NCBI RefSeq assembly: GCF_023229025.1
Contig: NZ_JALOAA010000030.1
Coordinates: 1 to 26,040 of the forward strand
Length of the DNA stretch: 26,040 nt
Direction of reading: 5' to 3'
Source: Sulfurimonas sp.
Lineage (GTDB): Bacteria > Campylobacterota > Campylobacteria > Campylobacterales > Sulfurimonadaceae
Shown: one piece after another, positions 6,320 to 13,558 of the stretch
Numbering within the stretch: the first letter of the stretch is position 1
Layout of the letters: the number at the start of each line of letters is the position of its first letter
Position numbers and translations under genes: made by a program
Notes under the pieces: model-generated
What the model saw: the letters and a program-made list of their open reading frames with translations, nothing else
What the model was told of the DNA's origin: nothing
Database searches by the model: none

Positions 6320-6325
6320 ATTATA
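6320..6325 (-). promoter_or_regulatory. Candidate -10 box for the small R-M-associated gene
   Basis: The minus strand reads CGTATATAATATGC. The TATAAT sits 56 nt before the ATG at 6264, leaving a leader of roughly 50 nt that ends in an AAGGAG ribosome binding site. Confidence 0.45.
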
Positions 6326-6367
6326 TACGTATTAACTTAAAAACACAAAAATAACTAGCACGTTTAA

Positions 6368-6505
6368 TGTGTGTTAATTGTTTAAAATATGACAAATTTC
6401 AATATTTTTTTACTTTTTAGAAAAAATCGCATATTATTCTTAATTATATAGTGTGTGTTAAGTGTCTTACTGAGAAATAACACGCAAAAATGTGTGTTAA
6501 TTGTT
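6368..6505. repeat. Three copies of TGTGTGTTAATTGTT in the intergenic region
   Basis: Copies start at 6368 and 6491 (identical, 15 nt) and at 6452 (TGTGTGTTAAGTGTC, three mismatches). An inverted partial copy, TAACACGC, lies at 6478-6485. It can pair with the GTGTTA of the middle copy or with the third copy, so mutually exclusive hairpins are possible. The repeats lie between the divergent small gene and lsrK. Confidence 0.6.
6380..6412 (-). repeat. AT-rich repeat copy 2 with dyad symmetry, upstream of the small gene
   Basis: This is the second copy of the repeat at 5799-5831, in the same orientation about 580 nt away. It begins directly after one copy of the TGTGTGTTAATTGTT motif. It lies about 55 nt upstream of the predicted -10 for the small gene. 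Confidence 0.6.
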
Positions 6506-6572
6506 GATAAAACTACATAACAAACAGTATGTAGCTTAAACAAAGACGATAACATGCAAGCAAGAAAGGCTC

Positions 6573-6599
6573 TTTACAAAAATAGCAAATCATTATACT
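6573..6599 (+). promoter_or_regulatory. Candidate sigma-70 promoter for lsrK
   Basis: A TTTACA at 6573-6578 and TATACT at 6594-6599 are separated by 15 nt, slightly short of ideal. The transcript would have a leader of about 45 nt. An AGGA (6637-6640) lies 9 nt before the ATG. Confidence 0.4.
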
Positions 6600-6649
6600 A
6601 TTACTGCAAAAAAACATAGTGATAAAAAACATTTTTAGGAAACAAACAG

Positions 6650-8212
6650 ATGCAATATTTAATGGCGATAGACGCAGGAACCGGAAGCATACGAGCGGTA
6701 ATATTTGACACTTTGGGCAATCAGGTAAGTGTTGCTCAAAGAGAGTGGACGCACCTTGAAGAGGAGGGTGTGGCTAACTCTATGAGTTTTGATTTTAAGG
6801 CAAACTGGGCTCTTGCATGTGAGTGTATAAAAGAGTCGCTAAATAGTGCAAACCTTAGCGGCGAGGATATAGCGGCTCTTAGTGCGACAAGTATGCGTGA
6901 GGGAATTGTGCTTTATGATGAAGATGATAGAGAGCTTTGGGCGGTTGCGAATGTTGATGCTAGAGCAGATAAAGAGGTTAAGTATCTAAAAGAGAACTTT
7001 AAAGGGATTGAAGAGGAGTTTTACAAAGAGTCGGGGCAGACTTTTGCTCTGGGTGCGCTTCCTCGCATCATGTGGTTAAAGAACAACAGATTTGAGATTT
7101 ATGAGCGTGTTGCAAAAATCTCTATGATTGGAGATTGGATATTGGCACGGCTTTGTGGAGTTATAGCAACAGATCCAAGCAACGGCGGAACTACCGGAAT
7201 CTTTTCTTTGAAAAATCGTGATTGGATGCCGCAGATGGCTAAGAGAGTAGGATTAAAAGATGATATATTTCCAGAAGTTTTAGAGGTTGGAACTCTTATG
7301 GGAAGCGTAACAGACAAAGCATCAAAAGAGAGCGGTTTGTCAACTAGTACAAAGGTAGTAATGGGCGGCGGCGATGTTCAGCTGGGATGTGCAGGTTTAG
7401 GTGTTGTAGATGTTGGAGAAGCGGCAATTCTTGGCGGCTCCTTTTGGCAACAAGTGGTAAATATAGGTAAAAATACGCCGCCGCCTAAAGATATGGGCAT
7501 AAGAGTAAATCCACATGTCATACCTAATCAATCCCAAGCCGAGGGTATCTCGTTTTTTAGCGGTCTTGTCATGAGATGGTTTAGAGACGCTTTTTGTGAC
7601 ATGGAGAAGCTTGAAGCAAAGGAGAGAGGGGTTGATGTTTATGCTATTATGGAGGAGAAAGCCTCAAAAGTTCCAGTCGGCTCTTATGGGATTATGCCTA
7701 TCTTCTCTGATAGTATGAAGTACGGCAAATGGTACCATGCGGCTCCTAGTTTTTTAAACCTTAGTATAAACCCAGACATTTGTAACCGTGCTTCAATGTT
7801 TAGAAGTTTGCAAGAAAATGCGGCTATAGTCTCAAGTATAAATCTTGATAAAATAAAAGAGTTTACAAATATAAAAATAGAGACTATAGTCTTTGCAGGC
7901 GGTGCAAGCAAAGGTGAGCTTTGGTCTGAGATAGTTGCAGATGTGACAGGGTGCAGAGTTAAAATCCCAAAAGTCACTGAAGCAACCGCACTTGGTGCTG
8001 CAATGGCTGCAGGTGTTGGCGCGGGAGTATATGAAAGCATATCGGATGCGGCAAAAAAGCTTGTTGTATGGGATAAGATATACGAGCCAAATTTAGAGAA
8101 TAAAAAAGTTTATGATGAGATAAAAAATAGGTTTATAAAAGCTTACGAAGTCCAATTAAAGTTAGTAGATGATAATATTACGACTTCAATGTGGAGAGCA
8201 CCAGGCCTTTAG
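6650..8212 (+). CDS. lsrK: LsrK, autoinducer-2 kinase (FGGY carbohydrate kinase family)
   Basis: LsrK phosphorylates the quorum signal AI-2 (DPD) in the cytoplasm. The 520-residue protein can be followed along E. coli LsrK almost end to end: MAIDAGTGSIRAVIFD (ATP-binding, 5-20), SMREGIVLY, ANVDARA, DPSNGGTTGIFSL, GGGDVQLGCAGLGVV, SFWQQVVNIG, RVNPHVIPNQ, MRWFRDAFC, VFAGGASKGELWSEI, and the last ten residues TTSMWRAPGL against TTSLWKAPGL. This similarity is well beyond generic FGGY kinases such as XylB or GlpK. The ATG has an AGGA 9 nt upstream. No lsrACDB transporter, lsrR repressor or lsrF/lsrG is in the window, so the kinase is uncoupled from the enterobacterial uptake operon. The next gene, metK, makes the SAM from which AI-2 ultimately derives. 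AI-2 kinase function is inferred from similarity. Confidence 0.93.
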   Translation: MQYLMAIDAGTGSIRAVIFDTLGNQVSVAQREWTHLEEEGVANSMSFDFKANWALACECIKESLNSANLSGEDIAALSATSMREGIVLYDEDDRELWAVANVDARADKEVKYLKENFKGIEEEFYKESGQTFALGALPRIMWLKNNRFEIYERVAKISMIGDWILARLCGVIATDPSNGGTTGIFSLKNRDWMPQMAKRVGLKDDIFPEVLEVGTLMGSVTDKASKESGLSTSTKVVMGGGDVQLGCAGLGVVDVGEAAILGGSFWQQVVNIGKNTPPPKDMGIRVNPHVIPNQSQAEGISFFSGLVMRWFRDAFCDMEKLEAKERGVDVYAIMEEKASKVPVGSYGIMPIFSDSMKYGKWYHAAPSFLNLSINPDICNRASMFRSLQENAAIVSSINLDKIKEFTNIKIETIVFAGGASKGELWSEIVADVTGCRVKIPKVTEATALGAAMAAGVGAGVYESISDAAKKLVVWDKIYEPNLENKKVYDEIKNRFIKAYEVQLKLVDDNITTSMWRAPGL

Positions 8213-8239
8213 GTTAAATCAAGGGGTGTTTTTCAAACT

Positions 8240-8267
8240 AGTCTGCAAGGAGACATCTTTGTGGGCT
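8240..8267 (+). promoter_or_regulatory. Strong hairpin in the metK leader
   Basis: The arms AGTCTGCAAGG (8240-8250) and CTTTGTGGGCT (8257-8267) pair over all 11 positions with G-U pairs allowed, around a 6-nt loop. No U-run follows, so it is not a simple terminator. It sits in the 76-nt gap before metK, 21 nt before the ATG. It matches no SAM riboswitch class that I can recognise. Confidence 0.4.
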
Positions 8268-8288
8268 GATAATAATTCAAGGAAATGT

Positions 8289-9488
8289 ATGTATTTATTT
8301 ACGAGTGAAGTAGTTAGTCCCGGACATCCGGACAAGTGTGCGGATATTATAGCGGACAGTATAGTTGATAAGTTAATTATAGGGGATCCAAAATCAAGAG
8401 TTGCTTCAGAGGTTTTTGTTGCTGGAAAGCATATAGTAATAGGTGGGGAAGTTACTTCAAAAACAAGAATTACGACTGAAGATTATAAGAAAATAGTCCA
8501 TGACGCGCTTGTTGGCATAGGGTATGACGGTAATCCATACTTCACAAAAGAGGAGTGTCTCCATCCCGAAGATGTAGAGCTTCAAGTGCTTTTAAATGCT
8601 CAATCTCCCGATATCAATCAAGGTGTTGACCAAGAAGATGGCGAGATAGGTGCCGGCGATCAGGGGATAATGTTTGGTTACGCAGATATAGAGACAGAAA
8701 ATTTTATGCCAAGTGCAATTACTTACGCAAGAGTTTTGATGGAGAAAGTTTATAACTATGCAAAAGAAAATCCATCTAAACTGGGTGTCGATATAAAGAC
8801 TCAGGTTACTATGGATTATGGCAAAAAAGAGAACTTTGAGAAGTGTCAACCGCAAAAAATCCACACGATAGTCGTCTCTGCTCCTTGTGTAAATACGATG
8901 GATATCAAAAGTGTAAGAGCTTTAATACAAACTCTTATAGATGATGCAAATCTTCCTGCAGAGCTTTATAACAAAGATGATTGTATTATCCATATAAATC
9001 CAACAGGCAAATATATATCACACTCATCACTGCATGACTCAGGACTAACCGGAAGAAAGCTGATAGTTGATAGCTTCGGCGGTTATGCACCTATCGGTGG
9101 TGGTGCACAGAGTTCAAAAGATTATACAAAGGTTGATAGAAGCGGACTCTATGCGGCACGCTACATCGCAAAACATATAGTCGCTGCCGGACTTGCTAAA
9201 AAAGCGCTTGTTCAAATCTCTTACGCAATCGGTGTTGCTCGCCCTACTTCTGTTGCAGTTGACACTTACGGAACTGTAATTAATGGCTTAGATGATGATA
9301 AGCTCTCAACATTTGTTCTTGATAATTTCTCTCTTACTCCAAACTGGATTACACGCAAATTTAACTTAGATAAGCCGTCAAAAGAGACATTTTTATACGC
9401 GGATGTTGCAGCTCGCGGACAAGTTGGACAGAGTGACTATCCATGGGAACAGTTGGATGAACTTGGTAAATTTGAGGCATTAAAGTAA
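8289..9488 (+). CDS. metK: MetK, S-adenosylmethionine synthetase
   Basis: MetK makes S-adenosylmethionine from methionine and ATP in the cytoplasm. The start is taken at the ATG at 8289, giving 399 residues beginning MYLFTSEVVSPGHPDKCADI; a longer in-frame reading back to 8169 overlaps lsrK and lacks family similarity. AAGGA lies 5 nt upstream. Signatures are visible in order: GHPDKCADIIADSIVD near the N-terminus, GAGDQGIMFGYA (the loop hexapeptide region), IHINPTGKYISHSS, GLTGRKLIVDSFGGYAPIGGGA, and the KVDRSGLYAARYIAKHIV helix. In the signature glycine loop the usual A-F-S-G-K-D is read here as A-Q-S-S-K-D, a mild variant. It is followed after 3 nt by mqnE, a SAM-consuming radical enzyme, and preceded by lsrK. 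It may be controlled through the leader hairpin at 8240-8267. Confidence 0.97.
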   Translation: MYLFTSEVVSPGHPDKCADIIADSIVDKLIIGDPKSRVASEVFVAGKHIVIGGEVTSKTRITTEDYKKIVHDALVGIGYDGNPYFTKEECLHPEDVELQVLLNAQSPDINQGVDQEDGEIGAGDQGIMFGYADIETENFMPSAITYARVLMEKVYNYAKENPSKLGVDIKTQVTMDYGKKENFEKCQPQKIHTIVVSAPCVNTMDIKSVRALIQTLIDDANLPAELYNKDDCIIHINPTGKYISHSSLHDSGLTGRKLIVDSFGGYAPIGGGAQSSKDYTKVDRSGLYAARYIAKHIVAAGLAKKALVQISYAIGVARPTSVAVDTYGTVINGLDDDKLSTFVLDNFSLTPNWITRKFNLDKPSKETFLYADVAARGQVGQSDYPWEQLDELGKFEALK

Positions 9489-9491
9489 TTG

Positions 9492-10553
9492 ATGAATTTA
9501 AAAGAGAAAGTTTTAGCGGGTGAGCGAATATCTTTTGATGAGGCAGTTACGCTTTATGATATGGATTTGTTTGACCTTGGTGAATTGGCAGATACGATTC
9601 GCAAAAACAGACATGGTAAAAAGACATACTTTAATATCAATCGCCATATAAATCCTACAAACGTATGTGCTGATGTCTGTAAATTTTGTGCCTACTCTGC
9701 AACTAGAAAAAATCCTAATCAATATACGATGAGTCATGAGCAAATTTTAGAGATTGTAAAAGATATCGACTCCCGCGGTGCGACAGAGGTTCATATCGTC
9801 TCGGCTCACAATCCAAACACCGGTTTAGAGTGGTACTTGGATATTTTTAAAAAAATCAAAACAGCTTATCCTCACTTGCATGTAAAAGCATTAACTGCCG
9901 CTGAGGTTGATTTTTTATCTCGCCACTATGGTAAAACTTATGATGAGATACTAGATTTGATGGTACAAAACGGTGTGGACTCAATGCCCGGCGGCGGTGC
10001 CGAGATATTTGACGAGAAAGTTCGTGACTATATCTGTAAGGGTAAAGTTACATCGTCACAATGGTTTGAGCTTCATAGGAAGTGGCACGAGAGAGGCAAA
10101 AAAAGTAATGTTACTATGCTTTTTGGACATGTAGAAAACAGAGCCCACAGAGTAGACCACATGATGAGGATTAGAGAGCTTCAAGATATAACAGGCGGTT
10201 TTAACTGCTTTATCCCGCTTGTCTATCAGACTGAAAATAACTACTTAAATATAAAAGAACCCATAACGGCAAATGAGATTTTAAAAACTATGGCAGTGAG
10301 TCGCATAGTTTTGGATAACGTACCAAATCTAAAAGCATATTGGGTAACTTCAACTGTAAACCTAGCACTTGTTGCTCAAGAGTTTGGCGCAAACGATTTA
10401 GACGGAACTATAGAAAAAGAGTCTATAAACTCAGCTGCCGGTGCAAAGAGTGCTAATGGGGTAAATCTGAATAATTTTACCGCACTTATCAAAAACAGCG
10501 GATTTATTCCCGTAGAGAGAGATAGCGTTTACAACGAAATTAAAGTTTGGTAG
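9492..10553 (+). CDS. mqnE: MqnE, aminofutalosine synthase (radical SAM)
   Basis: MqnE acts in the futalosine route to menaquinone. It joins the SAM-derived 5'-deoxyadenosyl radical to chorismate-derived 3-enolpyruvoylbenzoate to form aminofutalosine. The ATG at 9492 is preferred to an upstream TTG at 9489 and gives 353 residues. The radical-SAM cluster motif is NPTNVCADVCKFCAYS with Cys59, Cys63 and Cys66. Further family blocks are VHIVSAHNP, HVKALTAAEVDFLSR, VDSMPGGGAEIFDEKVR, NVTMLFGHVENRAHRVDHM and ITGGFNCFIPL, which favour MqnE over the related MqnC. It follows metK by 3 nt and precedes the glycosyltransferase by 4 nt, so one transcript is likely. The futalosine route is normal for Campylobacterota. 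Confidence 0.93.
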   Translation: MNLKEKVLAGERISFDEAVTLYDMDLFDLGELADTIRKNRHGKKTYFNINRHINPTNVCADVCKFCAYSATRKNPNQYTMSHEQILEIVKDIDSRGATEVHIVSAHNPNTGLEWYLDIFKKIKTAYPHLHVKALTAAEVDFLSRHYGKTYDEILDLMVQNGVDSMPGGGAEIFDEKVRDYICKGKVTSSQWFELHRKWHERGKKSNVTMLFGHVENRAHRVDHMMRIRELQDITGGFNCFIPLVYQTENNYLNIKEPITANEILKTMAVSRIVLDNVPNLKAYWVTSTVNLALVAQEFGANDLDGTIEKESINSAAGAKSANGVNLNNFTALIKNSGFIPVERDSVYNEIKVW

Positions 10554-10557
10554 AGAG

Positions 10558-11376
10558 ATGGATATATCGGTTATAATCCCGGCATATAACCGTTTTGAGC
10601 CTCTGCAAAGGGCATTGAGTTCTGTTTATGCTCAAAGACTCAAACCAAAAGAGATTATCGTTATAGATGACGGCTCTATTGATGAAACTTTACGCATAAA
10701 AAATCTATTTCCGGATATAAAATATTACTACCAAGAAAACAGAGGCGTCTCAAGTGCCAGAAATTTGGGTATAAAAAACTCTACATGCGAGTGGATTGCT
10801 TTTTTAGATTCAGATGATGAGTGGCATGCAGAGAAACTAAAAGAGCATGAAATACTCCATAAAACCAATCCTGACATACTAATGAGCTATACCGATGAGA
10901 AGTGGGTTAGAGGCGGTGTAGCGGTAAAGATACCAAAAAAATTTCACAAGTTTCATAGTGATGTTTTTCAAAAATCTCTCTCTTACTGTAACATTGCTCC
11001 TTCATCAGTTTTGCTTCATAAAAGTATTTTGGAACAAATCGGGCTTTTTGATGAGAGCTTGGAGGTTTGCGAAGATTATGAGATGTGGCTAAGAGTAGCA
11101 TTAAAATATGAGATAGCACTTATAGATAAAAAATTAATAATAAAGCATGGTGGAGCTGATGATCAACTAAGCATGAAATTTTGGGGAATGGACAGATTTA
11201 GAGTCAAAGCTTTAGAGAAACTTCTTGATTTGGAGCTGCCTAGAGATAAAAAGGATTTAGTTATAAAAACTTTGCTAGAGAAGTACTCTTTGCTCCTAGA
11301 AGGCGCCCTAAAATATGATAGAATAATAGAATCTAATGAGTATAAAATAAAAATAGAGAGATATAAGTTTGAATAA
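10558..11376 (+). CDS. Family 2 glycosyltransferase (GT-A fold)
   Basis: This 272-residue cytoplasmic or membrane-surface enzyme transfers a sugar from a nucleotide sugar with inversion. The GT-A core is clear: ISVIIPAYNR (3-12), VIDDGS (35-40, D37 and D38 bind the nucleotide), NRGVSSARNLGI, FLDSDDEW (82-89, the D-x-D-type metal site), then PSSVLLHKS and CEDYEMWLR, the conserved E-D-x-x-x-W acceptor/base region. The C-terminal 60 residues are helical and charged. Donor and acceptor cannot be deduced. It overlaps the next gene, pglB, by 8 nt, which suggests it builds the glycan that PglB transfers. The ATG at 10558 is 5 nt after the mqnE stop. Confidence 0.88.
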   Translation: MDISVIIPAYNRFEPLQRALSSVYAQRLKPKEIIVIDDGSIDETLRIKNLFPDIKYYYQENRGVSSARNLGIKNSTCEWIAFLDSDDEWHAEKLKEHEILHKTNPDILMSYTDEKWVRGGVAVKIPKKFHKFHSDVFQKSLSYCNIAPSSVLLHKSILEQIGLFDESLEVCEDYEMWLRVALKYEIALIDKKLIIKHGGADDQLSMKFWGMDRFRVKALEKLLDLELPRDKKDLVIKTLLEKYSLLLEGALKYDRIIESNEYKIKIERYKFE

Positions 11377-13498
11377 TTTAACACATGAGACAAAACTAAC
11401 ACTACTTTATATTACGGTTGCTTTTCTTTTTTCGGTCGCTGTGAGGATGATTTGGTTTTATCAGTTTGGAGATTATGAGCCGTTTCATCATAATGGGCAG
11501 TTTATGATAAATACAAATGATGGATACTACTGGGCTGAGGGAGCAAGAGATATCTTAAGCGGAGTTTCTCAAGCAAATGACCGCTCCCCGATAACTACTG
11601 CAGCTTCACAGTTAACGGCGTTATTTGCCTTTATCTTGCCTTTTTCTTTTGAGAGCGTTATTCTTTTTATGCCGGTTTTTCTTAGCTCACTTATAGTTAT
11701 TCCTATAATACTCATAGCAAGAAGTATAAAGAACTTGGAGATGGGCTTTGTAGCTGCTCTTTTAGCGAGTATCGCTTGGAGTTACTACAACAGAACGATG
11801 ATTGGTTACTATGATACTGATATGCTAAACATAGTGCTTCCGGTCTTTTTGCTCTGGTCTATAATCTGGGCGATTAGAACAAATGAGGATAAATATCTCC
11901 TCATTACAGCCATTGATATTTTAATATATAGATGGTGGTATCCGCAAAGCTACTCGCTAGAGTTTTCGTTTTTTGCTCTTATACTTCTTTATGCTCTTGT
12001 GTGGGATAGAAAAAATATCTACAACTATAAACTTTTAGCAATCATGATGCTTGCCATGGTAGGACTTGAGGGGTATATAAGAGTTATATTAGTCTTTGGA
12101 GTTTTTTATATCTACAAGCAAAAAGAGCTTGATAAATATATCTACTATATTTTAGCCGCGTCTATAGCTCTCTTTTTTATCTCCGGTGGATTTAATCCCA
12201 TCTGGGGGAAGTTAAAAAGTTATGTTTTTAAGGATGCTGTAACTGTCGGTAAAGAGGGGATGGAGCTTCACTTCTACTCTGTTATGCAGACGGTAAGAGA
12301 AGCGGGACATATTCCATTTGAGATATTTGCAAACCGTATAAGCGGGCATGTAGTTACATTTGTTGCCTCGGTTGTGGGATTTATATACCTAGCATATAGA
12401 CACAAAATAATGCTCTTTGGAGTTCCTCTTATAGGCCTTGGATTTTTAGCATATGTCGGAGGGCTTCGCTTTACAATCTATGCAGTTCCCGTTTTGGCTT
12501 TTGGAGTAGCTTTTTTAATTACTGAGGCAGCTAGATTTATGCCTACAAAAAGGTTAAAGTTTTTAGCTATCACGGCACTTACGCTTGCAGTTTTGTACCC
12601 AAACATAACTCATGTGCAGGAGTATAGAGTCCCTACTGTATTTAACTCAAATGAAGTTAAAGTGTTGGAGGAGTTGAGAAAAATAGCAGATAGAGAAGAT
12701 TATGTCGTTGCATGGTGGGATTATGGGTATCCTCTTAGATACTATAGTGATGTTAAAACTCTTATAGACGGCGGAAAACATAGCGGAGATGTAAACTTTC
12801 CTGTTAGTTTTATGCTCACAAATTCTCAAGATGTATCGGCAAAGATGGCAAGGCTTGATGTTGAATATACAGAGAAAAAGTTTAAGTTTATAGAAGAGAA
12901 CAAGGAGATGATAAGAGATAAAAATCTAACAATATTCTCAAATATAGAGCAGATGACAAAAGATTACGGTTTTAGCGATACAAATGATTTTTTACTCTCC
13001 TTACAGACAGATATTAAACTACCGGAAAAAAGCAGAGATATATACTTTTATCTGCCACACAGAATGATAGACATTTATCCGACTGTTGAGATATTTTCAA
13101 ATATAAATCTAATGAATGGAGATATGAAGAAGAGCTCGCTTTTTTATGCTACTAAAATGTTTCAACAAAAAGAAAATATTATAATGCTTGGGCAGGGAAT
13201 AGAGTTTGATTTGCAAAACAAAACAGTAACTAGTAATAAGCAGAGCGTGCCTATAAAAAGATTTGTTCAAACATCATATGACAAGAGTATGAAATTTTCA
13301 AAAGATATTCAGATAGCAAATTCTTTAGCAGATATTACGATTATATATATGTCTAGCTATAACACATTTTTAGTAGTTGATGAAAAAACGTACAATTCAC
13401 TCTATATACAGCTTATGGTTTTAGAGGAGTATGACAAAGCTCTGTTTAAAGAGGTTATAATGACCCCTCAGGCAAAAGTATATAGGTTAAAGGTTTAA
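11369..13498 (+). CDS. pglB: PglB, STT3-type N-oligosaccharyltransferase
   Basis: PglB moves a lipid-linked oligosaccharide to Asn of exported proteins at the periplasmic face of the inner membrane. The 709-residue protein is colinear with C. jejuni PglB. It has about a dozen hydrophobic segments in the first 410 residues, then a soluble periplasmic domain. Catalytic features are NTNDGYYWAEGARD with D51, GYYDTDML with D149-T-D151, the TIxE-type motif TVRE (308-311), WWDYG (449-453), and the MI-type helix MARLDVEYTEKKF. RISG and GGLRFTIYAVPVL also match. The start is TTG at 11369, inside the end of the glycosyltransferase gene; the next Met (residue 27) would destroy the first membrane segment. 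The other pgl genes are not nearby. A possible terminator overlaps the stop. Confidence 0.95.
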   Translation: MNNLTHETKLTLLYITVAFLFSVAVRMIWFYQFGDYEPFHHNGQFMINTNDGYYWAEGARDILSGVSQANDRSPITTAASQLTALFAFILPFSFESVILFMPVFLSSLIVIPIILIARSIKNLEMGFVAALLASIAWSYYNRTMIGYYDTDMLNIVLPVFLLWSIIWAIRTNEDKYLLITAIDILIYRWWYPQSYSLEFSFFALILLYALVWDRKNIYNYKLLAIMMLAMVGLEGYIRVILVFGVFYIYKQKELDKYIYYILAASIALFFISGGFNPIWGKLKSYVFKDAVTVGKEGMELHFYSVMQTVREAGHIPFEIFANRISGHVVTFVASVVGFIYLAYRHKIMLFGVPLIGLGFLAYVGGLRFTIYAVPVLAFGVAFLITEAARFMPTKRLKFLAITALTLAVLYPNITHVQEYRVPTVFNSNEVKVLEELRKIADREDYVVAWWDYGYPLRYYSDVKTLIDGGKHSGDVNFPVSFMLTNSQDVSAKMARLDVEYTEKKFKFIEENKEMIRDKNLTIFSNIEQMTKDYGFSDTNDFLLSLQTDIKLPEKSRDIYFYLPHRMIDIYPTVEIFSNINLMNGDMKKSSLFYATKMFQQKENIIMLGQGIEFDLQNKTVTSNKQSVPIKRFVQTSYDKSMKFSKDIQIANSLADITIIYMSSYNTFLVVDEKTYNSLYIQLMVLEEYDKALFKEVIMTPQAKVYRLKV

Positions 13499-13505
13499 CC
13501 TTTTT
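13484..13505 (+). terminator. Possible intrinsic terminator at the end of pglB
   Basis: The sequence AGGTTAAAGGTTTAACCT is a perfect inverted repeat (8-nt arms, 2-nt centre; realistic stem 7 bp with a 4-nt loop) followed by TTTTA. It overlaps the pglB stop codon. The stem is AT-rich, so termination may be weak. Confidence 0.35.
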
Positions 13506-13558
13506 ATGTTACGATTAGATAAAATTGATATAAAAATAAGACTTCACTAGGATTAAAG

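Larger units (their letters stand above)
6265..6649. other. 385-nt AT-rich intergenic region between divergent genes
   Basis: No convincing gene is seen. The region holds the ribosome binding site and promoter of the small minus-strand gene (6270-6325), AT-rich repeat copy 2 (6380-6412), the TGTGTGTTAATTGTT repeats (6368-6505) and a plus-strand promoter and ribosome binding site for lsrK (6573-6640). It marks the right border of the accessory island; no attC-like site was recognised here. Confidence 0.7.

Noticed and set aside
3061..6649. Insertion sequence or prophage remnant in the accessory island
   Set aside because: No transposase, integrase, phage gene, terminal inverted repeats or target-site duplications were found; only attC-like sites and short repeats are present.
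7684..8040. 118-codon minus-strand open frame
   Set aside because: It is antisense to the strongly conserved lsrK region, has a low-complexity composition and no ribosome binding site.
8169..8288. N-terminal extension of MetK by 40 residues
   Set aside because: It overlaps the end of lsrK, has no similarity to MetK N-termini, and the ATG at 8289 has a good AAGGA and gives the standard start.
8213..8288. Known SAM riboswitch (SAM-I to SAM-VI, SAM/SAH) before metK
   Set aside because: The leader is short and contains one hairpin; I could not match the conserved cores of these classes by eye.
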